Assembly (NCBI GenBank): GCA_947459185.1
Contig: CANHCU010000008.1
Span: 1-54,866, forward strand
Source of the DNA: Planctomycetaceae bacterium
Lineage (GTDB): Bacteria; Planctomycetota; Planctomycetia; Pirellulales; UBA1268
Reading direction: 5' to 3'
DNA length: 54,866 bases
Made by a program: the position numbers and the translations under genes. This document shows, piece after piece, positions 1 through 8,735 of this stretch (the stretch's first letter is position 1; every line of letters begins with the position of its first letter). Below the pieces are notes generated by a model that saw nothing but the letters and a program-made list of their open reading frames with translations, did not search any database and was not told the DNA's origin.

Positions 1-56
1 GAATCCCGCCCTCTCCGTTTGATGGTTTCGCAGGTTCCGGTCGAGACCGCGGCAGG

Positions 57-1112
57 TCAGGGCGGGTCAGATACCACCATCTGACGGGGTATCTGACCAC
101 ATGCTTTCGATAGAACGCGGTGCACCCCGCGAAGCAGGACCGCGTCGAAGCGGCGGTTCGCGCCGACGCTGTCGGCCGTACGGACGCTCGATGCGGCTCC
201 CGAATCTCCCTTCCGACGCAGAAGCACATTCGCGATGCAGGTATAAAAACTGGGCAGGAGGCATATCCAGGGCATCCCACGCCACACCGCTTTCGCGAGG
301 CACGACTGAGACTCGCGAAACCGTCCGTGTCGCCGACATTCTGAAGCAAGATACGTGTAGAAGATCGCGTGAGACATCCTCCGCACGAGCCAGGGCAGAT
401 GAACTCCTCGTTCCGTCATTCGTCGGAGCACCATGGCGTGCGACCTCGACATGGAATCAGGATTTCCAACCGTCATACTCCCCGGTATCTTCCGGTACTC
501 AATGAGGTACTCCGGTACGACGGCAAACTGAAATCGCTCAGCGATTCGCAGGTAGAGATCCCAGTCGTCGCATCCCGATGCGTCCTGCGTCTTCAAAGAA
601 GTGTCGAATAGGCCGACCCTCTCAAACGCAGGCCGTCGCACCAGCGTCGCGCTGGCATTTCCAAGGAAATTCACAGCGACGAGGGTGGCCCAGACGTCGC
701 CGGCAATGAACGATGGCAATCCGCTGCCAATGGGTCGGCCACGATCATCGATGAACGTGGACCATGCGTAGGCCAAGGCCACCGATTCCGGTGACTGCCG
801 GAGCGCGGCCTCAAGACGCGCTGCCGCATCTGGGAGCCATCGATCATCGGCGTCGACGAACCCGATCAGTTCCCCGGTCGCGACGGCAATACCGGCATTG
901 CGGGCTGCCGCCGCACCCTGGTTTCGTTGCTCGATCAGGTTCACATCCGGGAAGTTGTCGCGCACAAAAGCTGCGGTCCCATCCGTCGAGCCGTCGTCGA
1001 CGACGATTATCTCGATGGGGCGATACGTCTGCCGCTGCAGTGAGTCGATCGTATCGCCGATGAACTCGGCTGCGTTGTAGGCCGGCACGACGATTGAGAT
1101 CGTGCGATTCAT
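57..1112 (-). CDS. Family 2 glycosyltransferase
   Basis: This 351-residue GT-A enzyme probably transfers a sugar from a nucleotide-sugar donor to a growing surface glycan at the cytoplasmic membrane face. The start MNRTISIVVPAYNAAEFIG opens with the classical GT2 strand. It is followed by VVDDGSTDGT (donor binding) and VDADDRWLPDA, which carries the DxD-like metal site. The C-terminal third is basic with aromatic patches and no clear membrane helix. An in-frame extension upstream of this ATG exists but lies inside the preceding gene and looks non-coding. The ATG overlaps the stop of the upstream glycosyltransferase gene in an ATGA, so the two are probably translationally coupled. The acceptor and sugar cannot be read from sequence. 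Confidence 0.9.
   Translation of the reverse strand: MNRTISIVVPAYNAAEFIGDTIDSLQRQTYRPIEIIVVDDGSTDGTAAFVRDNFPDVNLIEQRNQGAAAARNAGIAVATGELIGFVDADDRWLPDAAARLEAALRQSPESVALAYAWSTFIDDRGRPIGSGLPSFIAGDVWATLVAVNFLGNASATLVRRPAFERVGLFDTSLKTQDASGCDDWDLYLRIAERFQFAVVPEYLIEYRKIPGSMTVGNPDSMSRSHAMVLRRMTERGVHLPWLVRRMSHAIFYTYLASECRRHGRFRESQSCLAKAVWRGMPWICLLPSFYTCIANVLLRRKGDSGAASSVRTADSVGANRRFDAVLLRGVHRVLSKACGQIPRQMVVSDPP
65..98. repeat. Inverted repeat at the 3' end of a glycosyltransferase gene
   Basis: A perfect 11-bp inverted repeat, GGTCAGATACC at 65-75 and GGTATCTGACC at 88-98, flanks a 12-base loop. It encodes the last residues of the minus-strand glycosyltransferase, just before its stop. It could form a hairpin in the mRNA. 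No U-run follows, so it is not a typical intrinsic terminator. The 56 bases before the stop hold nothing else recognisable. Confidence 0.4.
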
Positions 1113-2125
1113 CGGAGCGATGGTGGCGGCGTTGGACCTGGAGACGCTGGCGACCCGGCCCGGCCGCTTCCCACGTGAAGAAGTGCCCTGACGACCGCGC
1201 GAGGGCCGAATGGTGCCGTGGCTCGGGCACACCATGCGAGCAACAGAGGCAGTGCGTAAGCAGGCCGGATGCCGGCCGCAATGCGGTAGCGTCGGACTGC
1301 GTGGTCGATCGCATCACGTCCAGTTGCAAGGTCATTGATGATGCAGCCGACGTTGGTTCGGCGGCGCAGCTTCGGGGGAAAGGCGACGAGAAGCTTTTTG
1401 GCGAATGATCGCCGTGACCGGCCTGCAGGCAGGAGATTGATCAGGCCATACACGTTTTGCGTGACCTCGGCCGGATCCCACGTCGGAGGTGCTCCCCACG
1501 AGCAGATTGAAGCCGGCGTGAACACCATTGTGGTCTCCCTCCGTGCGAGCGCCTTGAGAACCATGGCGATCGAGGGCCCCGAGGTATGGATGGCGGTGTA
1601 TCCATCGATCATGTGTGCTGCGACGAAATCACCCGCGTACACTCCTGCAGGGAGGAAGAGGAGGTTGCCGAAACAGTCGAGAGCCGTTGCAAACTCCAGC
1701 GCATCGCCAACGACGGCCTCTCGTTGCCGTGAGACCCGGAAGAAGTCGAGTAGCGTGGTGTGAAAATTCACATAGCCCGCCCTTGGATGTCGTGCGATCA
1801 CTTCACGGATGGTGCGCACCGCATCATCGTGGGGCCGGTCGTCGTCGGGAAGAATCCAGAGGTGTCCGTCGCCCGCCTGCTCGCAGCATCGCATGATGTT
1901 GGCGTCGGCGCCGATGTTCACCCGGTTGCGGATGATCTCAATCGGGGCCTTGGTGCGCAGGTAGCGGTCGCAGACCGCGGCGGTGCTATCGGTGGATGCG
2001 TTATCAATGACGACGAGTCTGCAGTCGCTGTCGAGCTGCGGAACAACGATGCTCAGCGTCTGCTCAAGTGCTGCGGCCCGGTTATAGGTCGGAATCGCGA
2101 TCGTCAGGAAAGGTGTGCTGGCCAT
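1109..2125 (-). CDS. Family 2 glycosyltransferase
   Basis: A 338-residue GT2 enzyme, distinct from its downstream neighbour. It starts MASTPFLTIAIPTYNRA and carries VVIDNASTDST (nucleotide-binding region) and LPDDDRPHDD, the acidic metal/donor site. The middle, with GYVNFHTTLLDFF and a run of aliphatic residues, resembles GT2 enzymes of O-antigen and capsule clusters. The start was placed at this ATG because the long upstream in-frame extension is Arg/Ala-rich and antisense to the transketolase gene. It lies 35 bases after the transketolase C-subunit gene and overlaps the next glycosyltransferase by four bases, so these four genes look like one transcript. Substrate unknown. Confidence 0.88.
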   Translation of the reverse strand: MASTPFLTIAIPTYNRAAALEQTLSIVVPQLDSDCRLVVIDNASTDSTAAVCDRYLRTKAPIEIIRNRVNIGADANIMRCCEQAGDGHLWILPDDDRPHDDAVRTIREVIARHPRAGYVNFHTTLLDFFRVSRQREAVVGDALEFATALDCFGNLLFLPAGVYAGDFVAAHMIDGYTAIHTSGPSIAMVLKALARRETTMVFTPASICSWGAPPTWDPAEVTQNVYGLINLLPAGRSRRSFAKKLLVAFPPKLRRRTNVGCIINDLATGRDAIDHAVRRYRIAAGIRPAYALPLLLAWCARATAPFGPRAVVRALLHVGSGRAGSPASPGPTPPPSLR

Positions 2126-2160
2126 TGCGGCGGCTCTGACTTGACCGGGAAACAAACGAA

Positions 2161-3099
2161 TCACTCTGCGGCTTCCGCAGGCGGATTGGCGTCGAGCCAG
2201 CGTATGAGACGTTCGGCGATCTGGCCGTCGTCGAGGCCGTGTTCGCTCAGCGCGTGCTGGTGGTCGCCCGCTGTCTGCGTGAATGCGTCGCGCAAGCCGA
2301 ACGGCTCGACACGGGGAGGTCGAAGTATACCCACGGACTGGATCATCTCCAGCACGAGACTCCACAGTCCTCCCGCGCTGACGTGCTCCTCGAGCACAGC
2401 CACCCGCTGCGCATCGCCGAGCAAAGGAATGAGCTCCGCCGGCACGGGCTTGAGCCGCGGCACGGAGATGCATCGAATGCCATGAGCGCGGGCGAATTGA
2501 AGGCCGACACGCACCATTGCTCCGGTGGCGACGATCACCGACCGCGCGGAGGATGGACCGGCCTCACTCACAACGACCGGAGACGTCCCTGACACGGGGC
2601 GGGTGTGGATGTCGTCGGGGTGGGACTTCCCGATACGAATGTACGACGGGTGGCTGCCCTGCCTCGCCTCGCTCCAGCATGCCCGGAGTTCATGAGCATC
2701 GCATGGCGAGTAGATGGCGATGTTGGGAAGTGCTCTCAGACAGGCGACATCCTCACCACACTGGTGGGATGCGCCGAGCACCGAATAGACGAGCCCCGCA
2801 CCGTCGCCCAGGATCATCACCGGCAGGCTGCCGTAACAGAGGTCGATCTTCACCTGTTCGAGTACCCTCAACGGCACAAAAGACGCGAGTCCGTAGATGC
2901 ACGGCCGGAACCCGGTGCGACAGAGACCTGCCGCTATACCGACCATGCTCTGCTCCGCCACGCCGACGTTGACGAACCTGTCCGGATGGCGGGATCGCAG
3001 AGCGTCGAACAGCTCGTAGCCATGGTCACCCGAAAGAACGAGGAAGCGATCGTCGTCGTCCGCAGACTCGAGAAAGAGCGGCGAAATGGCGTGGCGCAT
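2161..3099 (-). CDS. Transketolase-like C-terminal subunit
   Basis: A 312-residue protein matching the pyrimidine-binding plus C-terminal domains of transketolase, as found in split enzymes. Visible features are FVNVGVAEQSMVGIAAGLC, which carries the conserved Glu that activates the thiamine-diphosphate aminopyrimidine, and the C-terminal transketolase domain with VIVATGAMV and VAVLEEHVSAGGL. The start ATG shares its A with the stop of the N-terminal subunit gene (TGATG), which supports a heterodimer made in equal amounts. Family knowledge: split transketolases move two-carbon ketol units. Its place between glycosyltransferase genes suggests making an unusual sugar precursor rather than a pentose-phosphate role. 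That is inference. Confidence 0.88.
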   Translation of the reverse strand: MRHAISPLFLESADDDDRFLVLSGDHGYELFDALRSRHPDRFVNVGVAEQSMVGIAAGLCRTGFRPCIYGLASFVPLRVLEQVKIDLCYGSLPVMILGDGAGLVYSVLGASHQCGEDVACLRALPNIAIYSPCDAHELRACWSEARQGSHPSYIRIGKSHPDDIHTRPVSGTSPVVVSEAGPSSARSVIVATGAMVRVGLQFARAHGIRCISVPRLKPVPAELIPLLGDAQRVAVLEEHVSAGGLWSLVLEMIQSVGILRPPRVEPFGLRDAFTQTAGDHQHALSEHGLDDGQIAERLIRWLDANPPAEAAE

Positions 3100-3899
3100 C
3101 AGCGGAGCTCCTCGAGAGCCGCGGCGAGGGTGTCGTCGTTGAGTCGCGTGTAGTGCCAGCGGTTGTCGGAAGCCATGAACGAGACGCCGTGCCCCTTGAC
3201 CGTCCGGGCGATCACGGCGCGTGGAGCGGACTGTGTTTCTTGCTCACTGCGAAGAGCACTCGCGATGGCGGACACGTCGTGGCCGTCGCACTCGACCGTC
3301 TCGAAACCGAACGCTGTGAACTTCGATGCAAGCGGCTCCATGCCGAGCACCTCTTCTGTCTGCCCCATCGCCTGAAAACCATTCGCATCGACGATCACGG
3401 TAAGATTGCCCAGCCGCCGATGGGCGGCGAACAGCATTGCCTCCCACATCGCCCCCTCATTCATCTCTCCGTCACCAACAACACACCAGACCCGGCGTTT
3501 CGTTTGCCCAAGCAGGAGGCCAAAGGCCATGCCGACCGCAACCGGCAGGCCATGGCCCAGCGACCCACTCGTCACCTCGCACCCCGGGACATCCGCCTCG
3601 CTCGCGCCGCGGAGTCTGGTGCCGTTGCCGAGGTAGTTGGAGAAGTCCTCGTCCGAAACCCAACCGAGTTCTCGGAAGCAGGCGTAGAGCGCCAACACTC
3701 CGTGACCCTTGGAGAGCACGAGGAGATCCCGCTCAGGCGCTAACGGGTCGGACCGGTCGTACTGCATTCCCTCGCTGAACAGCGCAGCACAGATTTCGAC
3801 GAGTGACAACGCGCAGCCGAGATGCGCCGACCGGCCGTGATACGCCATGTGAAGGATGTGACGCCGGAGGACGCGAGGGTCAAAAACGGCGGTCCGCAT
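3099..3899 (-). CDS. Transketolase-like N-terminal subunit (ThDP-binding)
   Basis: A 266-residue protein matching the diphosphate-binding half of transketolase. It has the early HLGCALSLVEI segment, LSKGHGVLALYA, the GHGLPVAVGMAFG loop, and the thiamine-diphosphate/metal motif GDGEMNEGAMWEA followed by VIVDANGF. A late SFMASDNRWHYTRL segment matches the usual end of the domain. The start MRTAVFDPRVLRRHILHMAYH fits the family, although no strong ribosome binding site precedes it. It is the first intact gene of the probable four-gene transcript with its C-subunit and two glycosyltransferases. Just upstream lies a transposase remnant, so the module may sit at an old insertion boundary. Confidence 0.88.
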   Translation of the reverse strand: MRTAVFDPRVLRRHILHMAYHGRSAHLGCALSLVEICAALFSEGMQYDRSDPLAPERDLLVLSKGHGVLALYACFRELGWVSDEDFSNYLGNGTRLRGASEADVPGCEVTSGSLGHGLPVAVGMAFGLLLGQTKRRVWCVVGDGEMNEGAMWEAMLFAAHRRLGNLTVIVDANGFQAMGQTEEVLGMEPLASKFTAFGFETVECDGHDVSAIASALRSEQETQSAPRAVIARTVKGHGVSFMASDNRWHYTRLNDDTLAAALEELR

Positions 3900-3929
3900 G
3901 GCGAAGGAGCTCGAGAGTGCCTATTGCGT

Positions 3930-4090
3930 CTCCAAACTGGCGAAGAGCGATCGGAGTATAGCCTCGGCCAGGGTGCCCTGCTCCCCTTCAACTGCACCAG
4001 ATCCGCGAGCCGGTCGAGGAACTCAAGCGGCGAGAGCTCGACGACGAGCCTGTATGACCTCCCGTCGTGATCGATGCAGATCTGCGTTCG
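3930..4090 (-). pseudogene. Remnant of an IS91-type transposase (C-terminal part)
   Basis: In the gap between the transketolase N-subunit and the next gene, the minus strand reads DGRSYRLVVELSPLEFLDRL followed by ADLVQLKG. Transposases of the IS91 type end with a segment of the form (E)L(T/P)PLEFL(D/A)RLA-LVP-P, followed by a His-rich tail ending in HGVxAPN. Here the recognisable block is about 35 residues long, the typical tail is missing and the frame runs on into non-matching sequence. I read it as a decayed fragment. The family assignment is from memory of the motif and has not been searched. Confidence 0.45.
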
Positions 4091-4097
4091 AGGGCTC

Positions 4098-6776
4098 TCA
4101 GTCGATCGGCAGAAAGGCCCAGAGTGATGGGCGGCCACAATTACAGTGAACCGCCCGCCCCAAGAGACCGAGGCCGGCGACGCTCAGATACACCGCGGAA
4201 CGGGCGGCATCCCAGCAGCCTTTCACTCCCGTGGCACGTGGGCCGCGGAGCCGCGACTGGACGCTCGGCACGGGATGGAAGATCACCTCGACTAAGGATC
4301 CCCGCTGCCGCTCACGATCTTGGAGGTCGTCGAGCATTTCGATTGTCCGCGTCATGACTTCAGGTGGGCAGCCGGCCGCCAGAAGGTTCTGGTCCACCTC
4401 GGCCACGCCGCGGCGGCTGGGCGTGGGAAGCGTGAGCAGTCCCAGAAACGACCAGAGCGTGAATAGCAGGCTGTGGCTCACGATCCCCTCCGCCGTGGCC
4501 AGTCGACGATCCCCAATGACAACCGCTGCGAGCGCGACGCCGAGGAGCGTGAAGCCGATGGCCAGCATCCGTCCCCTCAGCCATTCCCCGGTCTGCACTG
4601 CCATCTGTCGCCGCCGTACCGCCACGGTGAAGGCCTCGGGATCGAGAGCCTCACGCCACCGCATAGGCAGCAGTTGCAGTCGAGGCCGTATCACACCGAC
4701 AACCGCACCGGTGAAACCCTCGTCGTCCGAGTCGCCCATGTAGGTAGGCAACGACGCCCGGTTTGGCTCGTCGTTCGAGAGTGGCAAGCTCGGCGTGAGT
4801 TCGAGCCGTGCCATGGCGGTCGCCAGAGCAATCCGCCCCCAGAGCAAGCCGAACACGATCGCCGCACCTGCCGCAATCACGCCCACCGATCCTCCCGCTC
4901 TGCCCGCGAAGAGCAGCGCAATCGCCGCCCCGAACAGCAGGGCGGAGTGAACGCTTACCCCACGGGCGAGACTGCCGACGAATTGCCCCAGCGGTGGATG
5001 CCGCCGCCCATACCGCCGCTGCAAGAGGTAGCCGCCGAAGAGATCGAAGGGGATGTGGGCCGCGGCGTAGGCGAGTACAAAACCCGCCAGCCCCGCCACC
5101 TCGCCTGCGAGCGGCCCTCCCGCAGCGGGCAAAAGCCGGGCCGGAAGTCCGAAAGCCAGCCCCACGGTTGCCAACACGACGATCGTGCCAACGCCGCTCA
5201 TGCCGAGGCAGAGGCGGGCACGCCCGTAGCCGGGAGCGGACTCCTGCGACAGGGGCTCACTGCTGCCTGCCACTGTCGAGCGGTGCATCGCCTCGGCTGT
5301 TTTCTGGATTCCGCGGAGCATGCCGCCGAACACGATTTCATGGAGCGGCACGACCGCATACCAGTAGAGAAGCCCGAGCAGGCCGCTGGGACGGAAGCGG
5401 GCCAACATGACCAGTCGGGTCAGGGGTGGCTTCGAACCTGGGTCGATCTCCTCGATCGTGAAGTCGAGCTGGGCCTCACCCGGCAACTTCATCTCCGCTC
5501 TGAGGGAAAGCGACCGGTCGCGGTCTATGCCCACCACACGCCAGAAGTCGAGTGCCTCGCCAAACTCCACCATCTCCGGATGTCGCCGGCCCCGACGCAA
5601 CCCTGGCCCGCCCACGAGTTTGTCCATCCAGCCGCGCACCTGCCAGAGCACGTCACCGGCGTACCAGCCATTTCCTCCACCGATCCTGCAGACTGCTGCA
5701 TAAACACTCGCCGGATCGGCTTCGATGTCCACGACCCGCTTGTCGGTAAAGACGGTGCCCCCTGCCCAGGCAGGATCTCCGGGCATGGGTCCCGCCACGC
5801 TCCAGTGGGTCTCCACCGCGTGCTTGTCGATTTTGACTTTTGACCGGTGGATTGCCTCGCGAACACCCAGGGCTTGATGCGGCATCAATCGCTGGGTGGC
5901 GTCGTTGGTGACGATCACACGGTTCTTGAGCCCCTCCGCCAGTGGCCGGGCGATTCGGTAGGAGACTGGGGTGACGAAGTTGATCCAGAGCGAACTCAGT
6001 CGCGGCGTCAGCACTGGCACCGGCAGGATGATCCTCCTCCTGAGGCCGAGCTCTTCGGCCATCACCCGCATCAGCTCCCGATAGGGGATCACGTCGGGAC
6101 CGCCGATCTCGAGCGTCTTACCAGCGGTCTCGGGCACATCGAGGCAGCGGACGAGCCAGTGCAGCACGTCGGAGATCGCTACCGGCTGGCAATCGGTGGT
6201 GACCCATTTGGGCGTCACCATGATCGGGAGCCGCTCGACGAGATACCGCAGGATTTCGTATGACGCCGAACCGGCGCCGATGATCATCGCTGCCCGGAAG
6301 GTGGTCACCGGTACGCCAGAGGAGGCGAGTTCTTGCTCGACCTGCCGCCGGGAACGCAGGTGCTCGCTGAGGTCTGGCCCCATCTCGCCGAGGCCGCCTA
6401 GGTAGATGATTCGAGAGATTCCGGCATCCCGGGCCGACGCGGCGAACCCGGCGGCGAGTTCCCTGTCACGATCCGCATAGGTGCCTCCGGTGGCCACCAT
6501 CGAGTGCACGAGGTAGTAGGCTGCCCTGCAGCCCCGCAGGGCAGCGGTGACCGCCACAGTCTCGGCGATATCCACCCCAATCACCTCGACGTTCGCGTGG
6601 TGCCGCCAAGGTCGGGCGTCGAGCTTCCGCGGCTCCCGAACGAGGCACCGCACCCGATACCCCGCGTCGAGAAGAGCGGGCACGAGCCGGCCACCGACGT
6701 AGCCAGTCGCCCCTGTAACGGCGATCGTGTCGCTCGAGTGAATTGGAGGCATTCCTTGGTCTTTGATTGTTTTCAC
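4098..6776 (-). CDS. SDR/DUF2867 oxidoreductase fused to a polytopic membrane domain
   Basis: An 892-residue two-part protein. Residues about 15-290 form an atypical short-chain dehydrogenase/NmrA-like Rossmann domain with VTGATGYVGGRLVPALL. Residues about 300-500 match the DUF2867 domain that usually follows it (TVFTDKRVVDIEADP to REIVF-like HEIVFGGMLRGI). The remaining 390 residues hold about six hydrophobic helices, with a loop containing VAEVDQNLLAAG and a late HPVPSVQSRL. That layout recalls membrane M48 peptidases, but no HExxH is present. The GTG start overlaps the upstream reductase stop (GTGA); an ATG eight codons later is the alternative. The pairing suggests a redox function at the membrane; the substrate is unknown. 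Confidence 0.8.
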   Translation of the reverse strand: MKTIKDQGMPPIHSSDTIAVTGATGYVGGRLVPALLDAGYRVRCLVREPRKLDARPWRHHANVEVIGVDIAETVAVTAALRGCRAAYYLVHSMVATGGTYADRDRELAAGFAASARDAGISRIIYLGGLGEMGPDLSEHLRSRRQVEQELASSGVPVTTFRAAMIIGAGSASYEILRYLVERLPIMVTPKWVTTDCQPVAISDVLHWLVRCLDVPETAGKTLEIGGPDVIPYRELMRVMAEELGLRRRIILPVPVLTPRLSSLWINFVTPVSYRIARPLAEGLKNRVIVTNDATQRLMPHQALGVREAIHRSKVKIDKHAVETHWSVAGPMPGDPAWAGGTVFTDKRVVDIEADPASVYAAVCRIGGGNGWYAGDVLWQVRGWMDKLVGGPGLRRGRRHPEMVEFGEALDFWRVVGIDRDRSLSLRAEMKLPGEAQLDFTIEEIDPGSKPPLTRLVMLARFRPSGLLGLLYWYAVVPLHEIVFGGMLRGIQKTAEAMHRSTVAGSSEPLSQESAPGYGRARLCLGMSGVGTIVVLATVGLAFGLPARLLPAAGGPLAGEVAGLAGFVLAYAAAHIPFDLFGGYLLQRRYGRRHPPLGQFVGSLARGVSVHSALLFGAAIALLFAGRAGGSVGVIAAGAAIVFGLLWGRIALATAMARLELTPSLPLSNDEPNRASLPTYMGDSDDEGFTGAVVGVIRPRLQLLPMRWREALDPEAFTVAVRRRQMAVQTGEWLRGRMLAIGFTLLGVALAAVVIGDRRLATAEGIVSHSLLFTLWSFLGLLTLPTPSRRGVAEVDQNLLAAGCPPEVMTRTIEMLDDLQDRERQRGSLVEVIFHPVPSVQSRLRGPRATGVKGCWDAARSAVYLSVAGLGLLGRAVHCNCGRPSLWAFLPID

Positions 6777-7381
6777 ATCCCGTATGGGAAGTCCGCATGC
6801 TCGGTGAGGCCGCTTGAGCGAATCGGGGCGAGGGCTTTGGCGTATTCCAGCAGGATCCTATCTGCAAACTCGATTCGCCTCCGGAGCCACGCATCACGGT
6901 CGCTCGCAGGCGTCTCCCCGGAGAGTACATCGGCCGCGTCTTGAACGAGGACATGCTCGGGGATGTAGACCAGACGGCTGTTTTTGTAGCCACTGGTCCG
7001 TAGCTCGTTCACCGGATAGCTTCCGCCCCGTGCAGACGAAATGGCCACGATCAGTGCTGGCTTGTGGCCGACTTCCTTAGGACCCGCGAAGAGCAACAGG
7101 TTCTTGAGACCCGGGGGCACCATCCCGGCCCACTCGGGTGAGATGATCACAAAACCGTCGGCCTTTCGCATCCTGTCCCGGTAGGGCTTCCAGAGAGCCG
7201 TAAGCTGGCTGTCTCCCTGCCAGACGCTTTCGTCCCAGAGCGGCAGCGGATTCCCGGCCAGATCAATCGTGTCGACGGTCACGGAAGAGTCGATGCGGGC
7301 CAAGTCCTTCGCGATGTACTCTCCAACTCGACTGGACTGGCTGTCTTTGCGGTGACTGCCAACGATCATTGCGATGTGCAC
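6773..7381 (-). CDS. NADPH-dependent FMN reductase-like flavoprotein
   Basis: A 202-residue flavodoxin-fold enzyme of the NADPH-dependent FMN reductase type. It has the phosphate-binding loop MIVGSHRKDSQSSRVGEYIA, the DLAGNPLPLWDES segment, VIISPEWAGMVPPGLKNLL (flavin-binding loop) and AISSARGGSYPV. I chose the GTG at 7381 because a GAGGAA stands seven bases upstream; an ATG four codons later is the alternative. The longer in-frame reading upstream is an antisense artefact of the neighbouring gene. It overlaps the next gene by four bases, so the reductase and the SDR fusion protein are likely coupled and may exchange electrons or act on the same compound. Confidence 0.85.
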   Translation of the reverse strand: MHIAMIVGSHRKDSQSSRVGEYIAKDLARIDSSVTVDTIDLAGNPLPLWDESVWQGDSQLTALWKPYRDRMRKADGFVIISPEWAGMVPPGLKNLLLFAGPKEVGHKPALIVAISSARGGSYPVNELRTSGYKNSRLVYIPEHVLVQDAADVLSGETPASDRDAWLRRRIEFADRILLEYAKALAPIRSSGLTEHADFPYGM

Positions 7382-7484
7382 GGTGGTTCCTCGTGGGACC
7401 TGAGACTCAAAGGGAAGAAAACCCCGAAGGGCTATTTTCCGACGAATCGTAGCACATCGAGTCCGGGGTGACCCACAAGCACCG

Positions 7485-8621
7485 CTATCCCTCCGCGTCA
7501 TCGGCCAGAAGTTGGAGATACCGGCCCATCGCGGTCTCCTCGCGAAATTGTTCCAGCCACTCGGGGTCGGCGGCCCCAGCGGCCGACCTTCCGTCGAGCA
7601 CTCTGAGGATCGCAGCAGCAACGCCTGCAGCATCGCCGACCGGCGCGAGTTCCCCGTAGCGGCCGCCGCGCAGGATTTCTCTGGGGCCGCTCGGGCAATC
7701 GGTGGCGACGATCGGGATGCCCAGCGCTAATGCCTCGATGAGCACGCCCGGCAGTGCGTCGAATCGCGACGTCAGCGCGAGCACCGCGGCGGCCCGCATC
7801 GCGGGATAGGGATTGCCCGTGAAGCCAGGCAGATCGACGTCGGCGGCCACGCCACGCTCGCGGGCAAGCTGGAGCAGCGAGTTCCTCTCGGGCCCATCGC
7901 CAAGGATCACCAGACGCGCTTCCCGCTGCGCGCGCACGAGCGAGAACGCCTTGATCAGCGTCGTGAAGTCTTTGATGCGTTGCAAACGGCCGACCCCGAG
8001 GATCACGGGTGGCCCGTCACCCGCCAGCCAGGGGTGCGTCACACGCTCCGCGGCACGACTGAAAAGCTGCGGCCGGATTACGGGGTTGCGGATGACCGTG
8101 ATCCGTGAAAGCGGCAGTCCGGTGATGTGGGCGATATCGCTCGCCGCCCCGTCGGACACCGTGACGACTCCATCGGCACACGGATAGCAGCAACGCGCGA
8201 GGAGCCTGACACAATGTGCATGGATGCGTCGCACGAGCGACCAGCGGAAGTCGACGACCTCTTGCTGGCCACTGAGCATGGAGCGGACGGAGACGAGCGT
8301 GCGAACTCGTGTGCCGGCCAGCCAACGGGCCAGCAGGCCGATTTCGTTCTGCGGATACATCAACGTGAGCAGGCTCCGCGGCCGCTCACGCTGCAGATAT
8401 CTCACCAGCCGAAAGAGGGCCCGGGCATGCGACCGGCCCAACTCGACCACCCGCACTCCCGCAGGAATCTCGGCGAGGAACTCGCCGGTCGCCACCCGGA
8501 GCAGAAGATCCACCCGATGTCCCTGCGACACGAGGTGCTGCGCCATGTTCACGGTGATGCGCTCGACGCCGCCGCACTCGAGGGAGTGGGATAGAACCGC
8601 CAGCAGAGGTTGATCGGCCAT
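7485..8621 (-). CDS. Family 4 glycosyltransferase (GT-B)
   Basis: A 378-residue GT-B glycosyltransferase. The N-terminal acceptor half opens with LLAVLSHSLECGGVERITVN, the usual SL--GGAER pattern. The C-terminal donor half has ILGVGRLQRIKDFTTLIKAF, LVILGDGPERNSL and EALALGIPIVATDCPSGPRE, the EX7E-like nucleotide-sugar site. It is closest in pattern to glycogen-synthase-like GT4 enzymes that add hexoses to lipid-linked glycans or exopolysaccharide. I chose the ATG at 8621, giving MADQPLLAVLSHS, over an upstream in-frame ATG that adds 12 unremarkable residues. It sits about 110 bases after the epimerase gene on the same strand, probably in the same surface-glycan unit. Confidence 0.92.
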   Translation of the reverse strand: MADQPLLAVLSHSLECGGVERITVNMAQHLVSQGHRVDLLLRVATGEFLAEIPAGVRVVELGRSHARALFRLVRYLQRERPRSLLTLMYPQNEIGLLARWLAGTRVRTLVSVRSMLSGQQEVVDFRWSLVRRIHAHCVRLLARCCYPCADGVVTVSDGAASDIAHITGLPLSRITVIRNPVIRPQLFSRAAERVTHPWLAGDGPPVILGVGRLQRIKDFTTLIKAFSLVRAQREARLVILGDGPERNSLLQLARERGVAADVDLPGFTGNPYPAMRAAAVLALTSRFDALPGVLIEALALGIPIVATDCPSGPREILRGGRYGELAPVGDAAGVAAAILRVLDGRSAAGAADPEWLEQFREETAMGRYLQLLADDAEG

Positions 8622-8735
8622 CGCATCCCTCACTCCACACGCGCTCTCCACTGCCATGCTGGCGGTGCGCTGCCTGACCGCTTCAGACTGATGCCGAACC
8701 TATCCGCCACACGCGACGGTGTCGCCGTCCGCGTC

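Noticed and set aside
65-98. Intrinsic terminator for the glycosyltransferase operon
   Set aside because: The stem has a 12-base loop, lies before the stop codon within coding sequence and is not followed by a U-run.
4473-5843. 456-codon plus-strand frame opposite the SDR fusion gene
   Set aside because: High Arg/His/Gln content without domains; the minus strand encodes a good Rossmann fold and membrane helices.
6773-7381. FMN reductase as partner of the halogenase-like enzyme
   Set aside because: The genes are over 40 kb apart, and the reductase is coupled by overlap to the SDR fusion gene.
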